DNA from: Zoogloea sp.
GTDB lineage: Bacteria; Pseudomonadota; Gammaproteobacteria; Burkholderiales; Rhodocyclaceae
Assembly: GCA_016703645.1 (NCBI GenBank)
Contig: JADJBR010000009.1
Coordinates: 239,935 to 303,934, forward strand
Reading direction: 5' to 3'
Length of the DNA stretch: 64,000 nucleotides
Within the stretch, counting starts at the first letter, position 1, and each line of letters opens with the position of its first letter. A model generated the notes under the pieces. It searched no databases. It was not told the origin of the DNA and saw only the letters and a list, made by a program, of their open reading frames with translations. A program made the position numbers and the translations under genes. Below, one piece after another: positions 10,815 through 18,987 of the stretch.

Positions 10815-11213
10815 ATGGACTACCTCATCGGCTTTATTCTCGCCCTGGAGGTCGGCATCTCGGCAAATGCCGCAGGCTTTGACAAGGATCGCAGCTTCTA
10901 CGCAACCATTCTTGTCGTCATCGCCTCGTACTATCTGCTGTTTGCCGCCATGGCGGGCTCAGCCTCGGCATTTGCCCTCGAACTCATCCCCTTTGCCGGC
11001 TTCTCGATCCTGGCAGTGCTCGGCGCCAGACGGTGGCCAGCCCTTGTAGCGCTGGGTCTGTTCCTGCATGGGGGCTTTGACGTGATGCACGGCCACGTCA
11101 TCACCAACCCCGGCGTGCCGGCCTGGTGGCCCGGGTTCTGTCTTGCCTATGATGTCACCGCTGGCGCATACCTTTTGCACCTGAGCCAACGACGCAAGAA
11201 GCTGGCGGCCTGA
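10815..11213 (+). CDS. Small membrane protein, unknown
   Basis: 132 aa from the ATG at 10815; an earlier in-frame ATG at 10734 would add an unlikely polar leader. Four or five hydrophobic helices are visible (about residues 2-17, 29-50, 51-65, 71-87, 106-120). A HGGFDVMHGH segment gives a conserved-looking His cluster in a loop, and the C-terminus is basic (RRKKLAA). The His pattern recalls small DUF-type membrane proteins, but I cannot assign a family. Confidence 0.6.
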   Translation: MDYLIGFILALEVGISANAAGFDKDRSFYATILVVIASYYLLFAAMAGSASAFALELIPFAGFSILAVLGARRWPALVALGLFLHGGFDVMHGHVITNPGVPAWWPGFCLAYDVTAGAYLLHLSQRRKKLAA

Positions 11214-11298
11214 GCGTAGCTGAATGCCGCAGCCATGCGCCGGAAAAGCAGGGTCTGCCGCGGGTTTCTCACCCTGGCTTCTTCCGGCCTCTCCATCG

Positions 11299-11460
11299 TC
11301 CCGTCCATGCTCTTGCGGGCGCAGCAACGGCTCGGCCTTAACCCTTCACATCTCGGGGTGCTCTTCCCGCTTGCCGACTACTGGTGGAGTTCGGACCGCA
11401 AGCCATATCCTGGCGAGCAAGCGTTGAGGGACGGGCGGCGCATCGAGGCAAGTTGCGTAA
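11299..11460 (+). pseudogene. Remnant of a helix-turn-helix replication/regulator-type protein
   Basis: About 54 codons in the forward frame read LLRAQQRLGLNPSHLGVLF, then a DYWW segment and KPYPGEQAL. This resembles the start of a plasmid/phage-type helix-turn-helix family in which LLxAQxxLGL, then DxWW and KPYPSK, precede the winged helix. Homology fades after residue 50 into unrelated sequence, so the gene is truncated. It lies in a short gene graveyard with the broken toxin that follows. Confidence 0.5.
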
Positions 11461-11487
11461 TGAGTATGACCTTTCCGGCCCGGTAGG

Positions 11488-11847
11488 CGGCTGAAGCAAC
11501 TTGCCCCGGAGATCGAGGAAGCCAACGAACTTAAGCGGCAATCGACGGGGCGTGGTGGACTGCCTAAGAGCCCAAATGCGGAGCAAAAGTGAGCGGAAGA
11601 TGATGCGGTAGAAGAGATCTGTGAAGATCCGGCAATAGGGGAATCAAAGGCTGGCGACCTGGCCGGGATCCGGGTTTTCAAGTTCAAGTTCAACCGCCAG
11701 GAGTATCTGGTCGCCTACCGGCCGCCGACACCCATAGCGCCGGAACAAGAGACCAATCTTGAACTCTTGATCATCGATTTCTACCAAGTCGATTCGCACG
11801 AGAATTTTTACGACGAACTCAAACGGTACCTACGAGCCGAGGGATAG
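11488..11847 (+). pseudogene. Decayed RelE/ParE-family toxin with in-frame stop
   Basis: The frame ending at the TAG at 11845 reads EEICEDPAIGESKAGDLAG, then RVFKFKFN and a C-terminal DSHENFYDELKRYL. That is the core and tail of a RelE/ParE toxin like the intact one at 9791. Upstream the same frame is open but carries a TGA at 11590-11592, and no start codon follows that stop at a sensible place. The toxin is therefore probably dead, while the gene four bases downstream (11852) for its likely antitoxin is intact. A single-base sequencing error at 11590 is the main alternative. Confidence 0.6.
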
Positions 11848-11851
11848 AAAA

Positions 11852-12175
11852 ATGGCGCACGCAGTCACTGCTGAAGATCTCTTCCACGAGCTCAAGCGCA
11901 TGCCCGCACTTGAGCGGGAAAAGTTCTTTGTTCTCCTATCCACCAATGCATTCCGTAGCGAAGATCTCAGCCACGAGGAACTGTTCGGCCACCTTTCCGG
12001 TGATGAATTCACCGCAGAAGAGGCAAGCGAATACCTTGAGGTGTCGATGTCGACCTTTCGTCGATACGTGGCGAACCACAAGCTCCTTCCGCGCTCAACG
12101 GTCGGGCGAAGTCAGCTATTTTCGGTATCTGATCTCAAGCGCTTCAAGAAAGCACTTAAAGCAGCCAAGGGCTGA
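11852..12175 (+). CDS. Helix-turn-helix antitoxin-like protein
   Basis: 107 aa. The C-terminal half (about 55-100) is an excisionase/MerR-type helix-turn-helix: TAEEASEYLEVSMSTFRRYV, then LLPRSTVGRSQLFSVSDLKRF. The N-terminal half is a charged helix pair. Proteins of this layout follow RelE/ParE-type toxins in many proteobacteria as the antitoxin, and here the gene begins 4 bases after the decayed toxin. With the partner apparently inactive it would be an orphan antitoxin, or still repress a shared promoter. Confidence 0.72.
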   Translation: MAHAVTAEDLFHELKRMPALEREKFFVLLSTNAFRSEDLSHEELFGHLSGDEFTAEEASEYLEVSMSTFRRYVANHKLLPRSTVGRSQLFSVSDLKRFKKALKAAKG

Positions 12176-12395
12176 TCTGCCAAGCCCCCGCAAGTCTGCG
12201 GAAACATGGTGCTGCACTGTTGTTGCGTCAAACTCATCCTGCTTTCCTCGGTTTTACGTCGTCGGACACTCTGGGCTTGCCATAGGGCCGGTGGCTTTCC
12301 GTTGTGCAACGTGACGTCGGCCGGCCCAGCCAATCCCGTGGGGTCTGGGCATGGAGTCCTTTTCCCCCATGGCCCCCTCCGACCAAGGGAGCATG

Positions 12396-14318
12396 TCAGG
12401 CCCGCACCCGCGCCTTGGTCGGGTCGTAATGGGGGAAGGCGCACACCGTGGCATCCAGCCGCTTGCGGTGCCCGTCCAGTTGCCCCACCTGCAGCGCGGT
12501 CTCCAGGGCCGAGTAGGCCACGTCCACCCGGGCCAGGGCGATCTGGGTGTTGAGCACCGGGGAGCGGACGCTGCTGGTGATCTCGCCGACCTTGGCGCGG
12601 CCCAGGTAGATGCCGTCGCCGTGGCTGGCGGGTTCGTTGCCGGTGATGGCGAGGCCAACCAGTTTGCGGCGGGGGTGGGCCTTGCGCGCTTCCAGGGCGG
12701 CCTTGCCGATGAAGTCTTCGGGCTTGGAGAGGGCCACGGTGAAGCCGATGCCGGCTTCGAAGGGGTCGGTCTGGTCGCAGAACTCGTGGCCGGCGAAGGC
12801 CAGGCCGGCTTCGATGCGCAGCATGTCGAGGGCGTCGAAACCCAGGGGGACGATGCCCAGGGGGGCGCCGGTTTCCATCACGGCGGTCCACACCGCGGCG
12901 CCGTCACGGGGATGGCACCACAGCTCGAAGCCCAGCTCGCCGGTGTAGCCGGTGCGCGACACCACCACCGGGATGCCGGTGGGGCCGCCCAGGCGGGCGG
13001 CCGTAAAGCGGAACCAGCCGAGCTCGGCGATGGCGGGCTGGACGGGGGCGGTCCACAGCATGCGGGTAAGCAGTTCGCGGCTCTTCGGCCCCTGCACGGC
13101 CAGGTTGTGCAGGGCGTCGGTCGTGTCGCGGACGTGCACGTCGTAGCCGCCGGCGGCGGCCTGCTCCTTCAACCACAGGCCGGTGGTGTCCTCGCCGCAG
13201 ACGAAGCGGAAGACATCGCGGCTCATGCGGAACACGGTGCCGTCGTCCATCATGCCGCCGTGGGCGTGGCACACGGCGGTGTAGACGATCTGGCCGACGG
13301 GGAGCTTGCGCAGGTCGCGGGTCTGCACCTTCTGCAGCAGGGCCTCGGCATCGGGGCCGGAAACATCGAACTTGCGCAGGGCCGACAGGTCCATGACCGC
13401 CACCTTCTCGCGGCAGGCCCAGTATTCGGCCAGGGTGCCGTGGCCGACAAAGCTCCTGGGCAGCCAGAAGCCCTTGTAGTCGATGAAGTCGCGGGTGAGG
13501 GTTTCGGTGACGGGGGCGAAGGCCGTCGGGCGGGTCAGGCGGGCGGGGGAGTCGGGCGTCATGCGGTGGGCCATCGCGCGGGGGAAGGAGTGGTCGGCAG
13601 CGTAGATGCGCGCCTCGATGTCGGTGGGCTGCCAGGCGTTGGCGGGGTCGATGTCGTCGGCGCAGGACGACACCGCCACCACCAGATCCTTCATGGCGCG
13701 CAGCAGCACGTAGTCGCCGGGCTTCGACCAGGGTTCGGCAAAACCCAGGCTGCCGCAGGGCTGGATGAAGGTGTTGTAGAAGAAGTTGATGGCCGGCCAG
13801 CCCACCCGCGGGCGGATGCCGAAGCCCTCCAGCGCCGCGTTGAAGTTGTCGCTGCAATTGGCGTGGCCGGGAAAGCCCAGGTCGTCGTAATACTTGCTGG
13901 TGCAGGCCAGGGCAAAGGCATCGTGGCGGCCGACGGTGTCCTGCACGGTTTCGAGCAGGGGCTGCATGCGCGCGTCGAAGTACTTGGCGTGCAGGCCCGG
14001 CTGGGGGTAGGCGGCGCCGGCGAGGGTGCGCGTCACGGTGGGGTCGAGGCCCCATTCGTCGCCGGCCTCCAGGGCTGCGGCGTCGAAGGCCAGCAGGTCG
14101 GAACACTGCCGCCCCTCCACGTCGATGACCTGGATGAACTGCCCGGCCTTCACCGTGAAGGCCCGGGCCGTGGCGGCGGCAACGCGGATCACCGCCAGCG
14201 GCTCCGGGAAGACCTGGGCGCAGGGCCGGGGCGCCTCGGCGGCGAGCAGGAAGGGGTCGCCCTCCGGCTCGACGGCGTCGGGTGCGGCGGCGAGGGGGCC
14301 GGGCAGGATCGCATTCAC
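12396..14318 (-). CDS. DUF1989-GcvT fusion, folate-dependent aminomethyltransferase-like
   Basis: 640 aa from a GTG at 14318 that overlaps the flavin reductase stop by four bases; the longer ATG ORF to 14531 runs over that gene and is rejected. Residues about 25-225 are a DUF1989 domain (urea carboxylase-associated family; RQCSDLLAFD, ANCSDNFNAAL). Residues about 265-635 are a GcvT/aminomethyltransferase domain with a C-terminal barrel (RTGYTGELGFELW, DALDMLRIEAGL, DPFEAGIGF). GcvT-type domains hold tetrahydrofolate and catch a one-carbon unit from an amine. It is last in the methylated-amine operon, which suggests capture of formaldehyde or a methylene unit as methylene-tetrahydrofolate. The DUF1989 role is unknown. 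Confidence 0.85.
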   Translation of the reverse strand: MNAILPGPLAAAPDAVEPEGDPFLLAAEAPRPCAQVFPEPLAVIRVAAATARAFTVKAGQFIQVIDVEGRQCSDLLAFDAAALEAGDEWGLDPTVTRTLAGAAYPQPGLHAKYFDARMQPLLETVQDTVGRHDAFALACTSKYYDDLGFPGHANCSDNFNAALEGFGIRPRVGWPAINFFYNTFIQPCGSLGFAEPWSKPGDYVLLRAMKDLVVAVSSCADDIDPANAWQPTDIEARIYAADHSFPRAMAHRMTPDSPARLTRPTAFAPVTETLTRDFIDYKGFWLPRSFVGHGTLAEYWACREKVAVMDLSALRKFDVSGPDAEALLQKVQTRDLRKLPVGQIVYTAVCHAHGGMMDDGTVFRMSRDVFRFVCGEDTTGLWLKEQAAAGGYDVHVRDTTDALHNLAVQGPKSRELLTRMLWTAPVQPAIAELGWFRFTAARLGGPTGIPVVVSRTGYTGELGFELWCHPRDGAAVWTAVMETGAPLGIVPLGFDALDMLRIEAGLAFAGHEFCDQTDPFEAGIGFTVALSKPEDFIGKAALEARKAHPRRKLVGLAITGNEPASHGDGIYLGRAKVGEITSSVRSPVLNTQIALARVDVAYSALETALQVGQLDGHRKRLDATVCAFPHYDPTKARVRA

Positions 14319-14863
14319 GCGCGGGTCTCCTTTTCCATCAGCTGACGGTAGCCGCCGGCGCAGAACACCAGCGGCTCTCCCTCCTGGAAGCGCATCTGGC
14401 GCACCTCGGCCACGAAGATGATGTGATCGCCGCCCGGGTACTGGGCGAAGGGCACGCATTCGAAGGTGGCCAGGGCGCTGTCGAAGACCGGCGCCCCGTG
14501 CTCGCCGGTGGCGTAGTCCAGGTCGGCCCACTTGTCGCCGCCGCCCCAGGCGAAGCGGTTGGAGAGTTCCGCCTGGCCGGCGTCGAGCACGTGGATGGCC
14601 AGCGGCCCGCCGGCGGCAAAGGTGTCGCAGCAGGCGCTGCTGCGCGCCAGGCTGAAGAGCACCAGCGGCGGGTCGATGGACACGGAGTTGAAGGAGCTCA
14701 CGGTGGCCCCCACCGGCCGCCCCAGTTCGTCCCAGGTGGTGACGATGGTGACGCCGGTGGGAAACAGGCCGAGGGCCCGACGGAACAGGCGTCCTTCAAA
14801 CGGCGCCCGGTGGGCGGGCGCCGCGGCAGACACCGGAGCAGGCTGGCGGAGGGCGGCTTGCAT
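14315..14863 (-). CDS. Flavin reductase-family protein (HpaC-like)
   Basis: 182 aa. The FMN-binding split barrel of flavin reductases is clear: RRALGLFPTGVTIVTT, then GRPVGATVSSFNSVSIDPPLV, LARSS, and a C-terminal AGGYRQL. Such proteins reduce FMN or FAD with NAD(P)H and hand it to a partner oxygenase. The upstream gene encodes an acyl-CoA-dehydrogenase-fold protein 15 bases away, and that fold also serves as the oxygenase of two-component flavin monooxygenases. A functional pair is therefore likely. Translation is coupled to the downstream GcvT fusion by a GTGA overlap. Confidence 0.87.
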   Translation of the reverse strand: MQAALRQPAPVSAAAPAHRAPFEGRLFRRALGLFPTGVTIVTTWDELGRPVGATVSSFNSVSIDPPLVLFSLARSSACCDTFAAGGPLAIHVLDAGQAELSNRFAWGGGDKWADLDYATGEHGAPVFDSALATFECVPFAQYPGGDHIIFVAEVRQMRFQEGEPLVFCAGGYRQLMEKETRA

Positions 14864-14878
14864 GGCGGGCTCCCGTGC

Positions 14879-16261
14879 TCAGGCCTGGGCTTCGGCGAGG
14901 AGCTTGGTGGCGAAGGCGGCCTTCTCTTCCTTGCTCATTTTCTTCAGCTCGTTGGACAGCACCCGCTGGTTCACCGACTGGTTCCAGTAGTCCAGCACCT
15001 CGAAGCCGAGCAGGGCCGACTTGCCGACGAACTGGCGCAGCACCTCGTTGGTGGGGCCCATCACCCAGCCGGCCTTGCCGTCGCGGAGCAGGCGCTCGAT
15101 GCCCAGGGCCGGCTTGTAGCCCGTGCCACCGCAGGCGTGGAGCATCTTGTCCACCACGTGGGTGACGGTCTTGGAGGAGAAGAACTTGACCTGCCACAGC
15201 CAGTTGAGGATGCCGGTACGCGGCAGGTGGGCGATTTCCGTGTGGGCGGACCAGTCGCAGTTGTTGGTCAGGTCGTCGAGGGCCTTGGCGGCCAGGTACA
15301 CGTAGCTGCGGCTGGCGTTGGTGTCGATCAGGCACTCACCCACGTAGTCCTGGATGGTGGGGTAGTCGGCCACGCGCATGCCCACGTCGCTATGCACCTT
15401 GCGGGTGGTGTGGTTCTTGGTGATGTCCATGGCGGCCAGGCAGATGCCGTTCCAGCAGGCCGAGGAGCACACCAGGAAGAAGGGGTCCACCACTTCGTCG
15501 TTGGACTTGGCGCCATCGCCCACCGGGCCGACCAGCGCGTCGGGGGCGATCTCGACCCCATCCACGGAGATCGGGCCGGACTGGTTGCCGCGCATGCCCA
15601 GGCCGTCCCAGTTGGCGGGGTCGGCCTTGATCTGGTCCTTGGTGACCAGGAAGCAGGACAGGTCGGAGTAGTCGCCGCCGAAATCCGGCGAAGTGGTCTG
15701 GATGATGTACCAGTCGGCGAAGCCGCCGGAGGTGGTCCAAGAAGCCTTCTTGAAGACCTTCCAGCCACCGTCGGTGCGCTCGGCGCGGGACGACATGGGG
15801 TACCAGAAGTGGGAGCCGGTCTCCGGGTCGGAATAGGACAGGGTGCCGATCAGCACATCCTTGTCCACCCGGCGCAGGATGTCCTTGAGGCGTTCGTTGT
15901 CGTGGTGGCGCAAAAGGGCCGCGGCGCAGGCGCCCAGGTGCATGGTGTAGCACATGGCGGTGGAGGGGCAGCCGTAGCGGGCGATGGTCTCCACGACCAT
16001 GGCGGCACACAGGTGGCTCTCACCGCGGCCGCCCAGCTCCTTCGGCACGGTCAGGCTCATCAGGCCCATGGCGGCCAGGGCTTCGAAGTTCTTGCGGGGG
16101 TAGATGTACTTCTTGTCGCTCTCGATGGCGTTGGGGCGCAGGGTGGTTTCGCACAGGGCGATCAGGTCGGCCTGCAGGGCCTTCTGCGCGGGGCTGAGCA
16201 GCCACTGGGGGCTCCATTCGGCACCGATACCGACGGGGGTCATTTGGGAGATGGCGTTCAT
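14879..16261 (-). CDS. Acyl-CoA-dehydrogenase-fold protein, probable flavin-dependent monooxygenase
   Basis: 460 aa. The acyl-CoA dehydrogenase layout is complete: an N-terminal helical domain (about 20-135), a middle beta domain (140-245), and a C-terminal four-helix domain with DKMLHACGGTGY and NEVLRQFVG. Where many dehydrogenases have the catalytic Glu (consensus YEG before the TxEI block), this protein reads VMGPTNEV, so that base is absent. Some dehydrogenases carry the base elsewhere, so this alone is not proof. With a flavin reductase directly downstream, a DszC-like two-component monooxygenase acting on an amine or an N-alkyl compound is the better reading. A plain dehydrogenase is the alternative. 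Confidence 0.78.
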   Translation of the reverse strand: MNAISQMTPVGIGAEWSPQWLLSPAQKALQADLIALCETTLRPNAIESDKKYIYPRKNFEALAAMGLMSLTVPKELGGRGESHLCAAMVVETIARYGCPSTAMCYTMHLGACAAALLRHHDNERLKDILRRVDKDVLIGTLSYSDPETGSHFWYPMSSRAERTDGGWKVFKKASWTTSGGFADWYIIQTTSPDFGGDYSDLSCFLVTKDQIKADPANWDGLGMRGNQSGPISVDGVEIAPDALVGPVGDGAKSNDEVVDPFFLVCSSACWNGICLAAMDITKNHTTRKVHSDVGMRVADYPTIQDYVGECLIDTNASRSYVYLAAKALDDLTNNCDWSAHTEIAHLPRTGILNWLWQVKFFSSKTVTHVVDKMLHACGGTGYKPALGIERLLRDGKAGWVMGPTNEVLRQFVGKSALLGFEVLDYWNQSVNQRVLSNELKKMSKEEKAAFATKLLAEAQA

Positions 16262-16350
16262 GGTGATGTCCTTTGCGTGAGTGTTTGAGAAGACAGATTC
16301 GTGAAATTCGGATCCGGTGAAGCGGGTTCGGGCCGTTCCCCACAGGGGGC

Positions 16351-17421
16351 TCAGCTCAGGGTGCTGACCCCCGCCTCGGTGCCCACCGGCAGCGCGCGCC
16401 CGTCGTCATGCCGGCTCAGCCACGCCAGGGCGGCGGGCAGGTAGCGGGTGAGGCCCTTGTATTCGACGAGCTGGGGCGGCAGGGTCGACAGCACCCGGTG
16501 CAGGCGGGCGCCCCACTTGGGCACCCGGGCCAGGTCGTCGAGGGAGGCCAGGTAGCAGCGGATCGGGAACAGGATTGCGTTGCTGCGGGGCAGGCGCCAC
16601 AGGGTCTGAAGTTCGACCCGCAGGTGCACCTTCTGCCCGGCGTTGTCGGGGGTCACGCTGGCCCGGTCGGTGCCCCATTCGGGGAAGCTCTCGGGCGAGG
16701 TGTCGAGGCGCGGGTTGATGGTCATGGTCCAGTTGAGGCGGCGCACCGGCTGGCCCAGGCGCAGCATCAGCAGGTATTTGAGGGCACGCTCGAAGACGCC
16801 GGTCTGGTGGGCCAGGGGCACCGGGCCGTGCCATTCCATGAAGCTCATGCCCACGTCGAACTCCAGGGACCAGTCGGCCTGGGAGGTGACCATGCCGGCG
16901 TCCATGTAGAGGTTGTCGTCGCGCTGGTCACAGATGGCGAAATCGCCCTGGGCCTGGCGGGTGATGTACTCAAAGGGCTCGCAGGGCAGCGTGGCGGCGT
17001 CGCCGAAGATGAAGCTCTGCTCGATGCCCAGGGGCCGGTTGGTCCAGGTCCAGCGGCTGCCGAAGTCGTCGCCCTCCTTGGTCAGGGTGAAGTGCTCCGG
17101 GTAGTCGGCCGACAGGTTCTCCATCAACAGCTCGAGGGTGTCCCACTGGGCCAGCATCATGTGGGGCAGCACCTGGCAGCGGCCGGGGTCGCGCTCCAGG
17201 GTGATGGCCCGGTCGCGGCATTCGGCGATGTAGTGCTCATCCACATCGAAGGGCCGCAGATACACGTCGCTGGGGCCGCTGCGCACATGGGGCTCGATGT
17301 TGACGCTGTACATGTACTTGTCTTCCGGGAAGGGGAAGGGAAAGCGCAGGATGGCGGCGTCGCTGTTGCGGTAGCTGTAGTCGCCGCGGAAGGTTTCTTC
17401 GGGCTTGAAGGCGATGCTCAT
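16351..17421 (-). CDS. Heme-dependent oxidative N-demethylase (DUF3445), dimethylamine monooxygenase component
   Basis: 356 aa from the ATG at 17421, preceded by AAGGGAG; the ORF extends to 17442 without a better site. The full-length DUF3445/HODM family pattern is present: NIEPHVRSGPSDVYLRPFD near the N-terminus, the RWTWTNRPLGIEQSFIFGD segment, then PVPLAHQTGVFERALKYLLML and the PRLDTSPESFPEWGTDR block. These are heme proteins that oxidise a secondary amine to a primary amine plus aldehyde. The neighbouring reductase and DmmA-type protein make dimethylamine the most likely substrate. It follows the reductase gene closely on the same strand. Confidence 0.87.
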   Translation of the reverse strand: MSIAFKPEETFRGDYSYRNSDAAILRFPFPFPEDKYMYSVNIEPHVRSGPSDVYLRPFDVDEHYIAECRDRAITLERDPGRCQVLPHMMLAQWDTLELLMENLSADYPEHFTLTKEGDDFGSRWTWTNRPLGIEQSFIFGDAATLPCEPFEYITRQAQGDFAICDQRDDNLYMDAGMVTSQADWSLEFDVGMSFMEWHGPVPLAHQTGVFERALKYLLMLRLGQPVRRLNWTMTINPRLDTSPESFPEWGTDRASVTPDNAGQKVHLRVELQTLWRLPRSNAILFPIRCYLASLDDLARVPKWGARLHRVLSTLPPQLVEYKGLTRYLPAALAWLSRHDDGRALPVGTEAGVSTLS

Positions 17422-17447
17422 GTCGGGCTCCCTTGGGGACAATGGGT

Positions 17448-18398
17448 TTACAGATCCAGTACCAGCCGCCCTGCCCTGGCCCGCGAGACGCAGGGCATGA
17501 TCAGGCGGCCGGCGGCGCGCTCTTCAGCGGACAGAAAGTGGTCGCGGTGCTCGGCCTCCCCTTCCAGCAGGGGGGTGGCGCACACGCCGCAGGCGCCGCC
17601 GCGGCACAGGCAGGGGGCGGCCACGCCGGCGCGCTCGATGGCGTCGAGCAGGCTTTCGTCCTCGGCCACCTCCAGCTCGATGCCCGAGCGGGCCAGGAAA
17701 GCGCGGAAGGCTTCGCCGCCCGACAGGGCCGAGCCGAAGTGCTCGCAATGCACGTGATTGGCGGGCCAGCCGGCCGCGGCAGCGGCGGCCATCACCTCGT
17801 CGTTCATGGCCGCCGGGCCGCACACGTAGAGGTGGGTGCCGGCCGGCTGGCGGGCCAGCAGGGCCGGGATGTCGAGGCGGTGGCCGTCGGCGTCCCAGTG
17901 GAAGGCGACGGCCGGGCTGTTGCCCAGCCAGGGGGCAAAGACGTCCTTCTCGGTTTCCCGGCAGCACACGTGCAGGGCATGGCCGGCGCCGGTGAAGCCG
18001 AACTCGGCCAGGTAGGACTGGAAGGGGGTGATGCCGATGCCGCCGGCGATCATCAGGTGGTGGCGGGCGATGCGCACCGGCGCAAAGAGGTTGCCCGGCC
18101 AACCAGCCACCAGCCTGTCCCCCGCCTTAAGCTGTTCGTGGATGAAGGCCGAGCCACCGCGGGAGGTGGGCACCCGGCGCACGATGATCTCCCAGGCATC
18201 CCGGGCACCGGGCCGGCTGACCAGGGAGTAGGCGTTACGCCAGGTGCGCGCCTCGCCTTCCAGCACAAACTGGACATGGGCGCCGGCAGCGGCCGGGGGC
18301 AGCTTGCCGCCATCGGCCGCCACCAGGCGCAGGTGGCGCAGGCCGGGGGCGATGTCGGTCACCGCCGCCACCTGCAGCAGGAGGGTGTCGCCGATCAT
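17448..18398 (-). CDS. Phthalate-dioxygenase-reductase-type ferredoxin reductase
   Basis: 316 aa with three modules: an FMN/FAD barrel (about 1-105, RNAYSLVS), an NAD-binding domain (about 110-225, AGGIGITPF, CGPAAM) and a C-terminal plant-type [2Fe-2S] ferredoxin (about 230-316) with cysteines in PCLCRGGACGVC and a last Cys in MPC. It would pass electrons from NADH to the heme N-demethylase encoded next. Its ATG overlaps the stop of the upstream DmmA-like gene (ATGA at 18395-18398), so the two are translationally coupled. Confidence 0.92.
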   Translation of the reverse strand: MIGDTLLLQVAAVTDIAPGLRHLRLVAADGGKLPPAAAGAHVQFVLEGEARTWRNAYSLVSRPGARDAWEIIVRRVPTSRGGSAFIHEQLKAGDRLVAGWPGNLFAPVRIARHHLMIAGGIGITPFQSYLAEFGFTGAGHALHVCCRETEKDVFAPWLGNSPAVAFHWDADGHRLDIPALLARQPAGTHLYVCGPAAMNDEVMAAAAAAGWPANHVHCEHFGSALSGGEAFRAFLARSGIELEVAEDESLLDAIERAGVAAPCLCRGGACGVCATPLLEGEAEHRDHFLSAEERAAGRLIMPCVSRARAGRLVLDL

Positions 18399-18976
18399 GC
18401 GAAGACCTCCTCGATGGCCGGGATCTCACCGGGCGCTTCGGCATCCACCATCACGCCCATGAAGGCGCCCAGGCGGCGGGAGAAGTGGTCGCGCACCAGC
18501 AGGTGACGGCCACAGCCCGCACAGGGCACGACGTTGGTGGTGACCTGCTCGGTGAAGCCGTGGCAGTGGGTGCACCACACCCGGCGCTGCAGGCTGCCGG
18601 CATGGCATAGCTGGATCTGGCCGGGGCCGAAGCCGACGATGGCCGCGGCGGTGGCCACCGACCACAGGAAGGGCTCGGTGCCCTGCACATACAGCCGGTC
18701 GCCGATGCCGTAGCCGCGGGTGGCGCAGGCCAGGGCATCCACCACGTCGGCCACGGCCGGTAGCTGCCAGGGCTTGCCGAGGCCGGGCACGGCCTGCGCT
18801 TCGCCCACCAGCCACGTGTGGAGCTTGGCCGCCACCGGGGCGAAGGTGTCGGCCAGGTTTGCCAGCCCCCCGGGCTGCAGGGTGGCCGTCTCGACCACCA
18901 GCAGGTGGCCGGCGGCGGCGAGGTCGGGTTCCAGCGCCCGGTAGGTCGGGCGGCTCTTGATGTCGGAGTGCAGCAT
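18395..18976 (-). CDS. dmmA: DmmA-family dimethylamine monooxygenase subunit
   Basis: 193 aa. The C-terminal third has a zinc-ribbon pattern, CTHC (about 134) and CAGC (about 152), followed by the conserved LLVRDHFSRRLGAFMGV. This ending, with a central PFLWSVATAAAI helix region, fits the DmmA family associated with dimethylamine monooxygenase operons. The exact biochemical task of this subunit is less clear than that of the heme and reductase parts. It is flanked by the APC permease (11 bases upstream) and the reductase (overlapping). The family name rests on recalled similarity. Confidence 0.75.
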   Translation of the reverse strand: MLHSDIKSRPTYRALEPDLAAAGHLLVVETATLQPGGLANLADTFAPVAAKLHTWLVGEAQAVPGLGKPWQLPAVADVVDALACATRGYGIGDRLYVQGTEPFLWSVATAAAIVGFGPGQIQLCHAGSLQRRVWCTHCHGFTEQVTTNVVPCAGCGRHLLVRDHFSRRLGAFMGVMVDAEAPGEIPAIEEVFA

Positions 18977-18987
18977 CGCGGGCCTCC

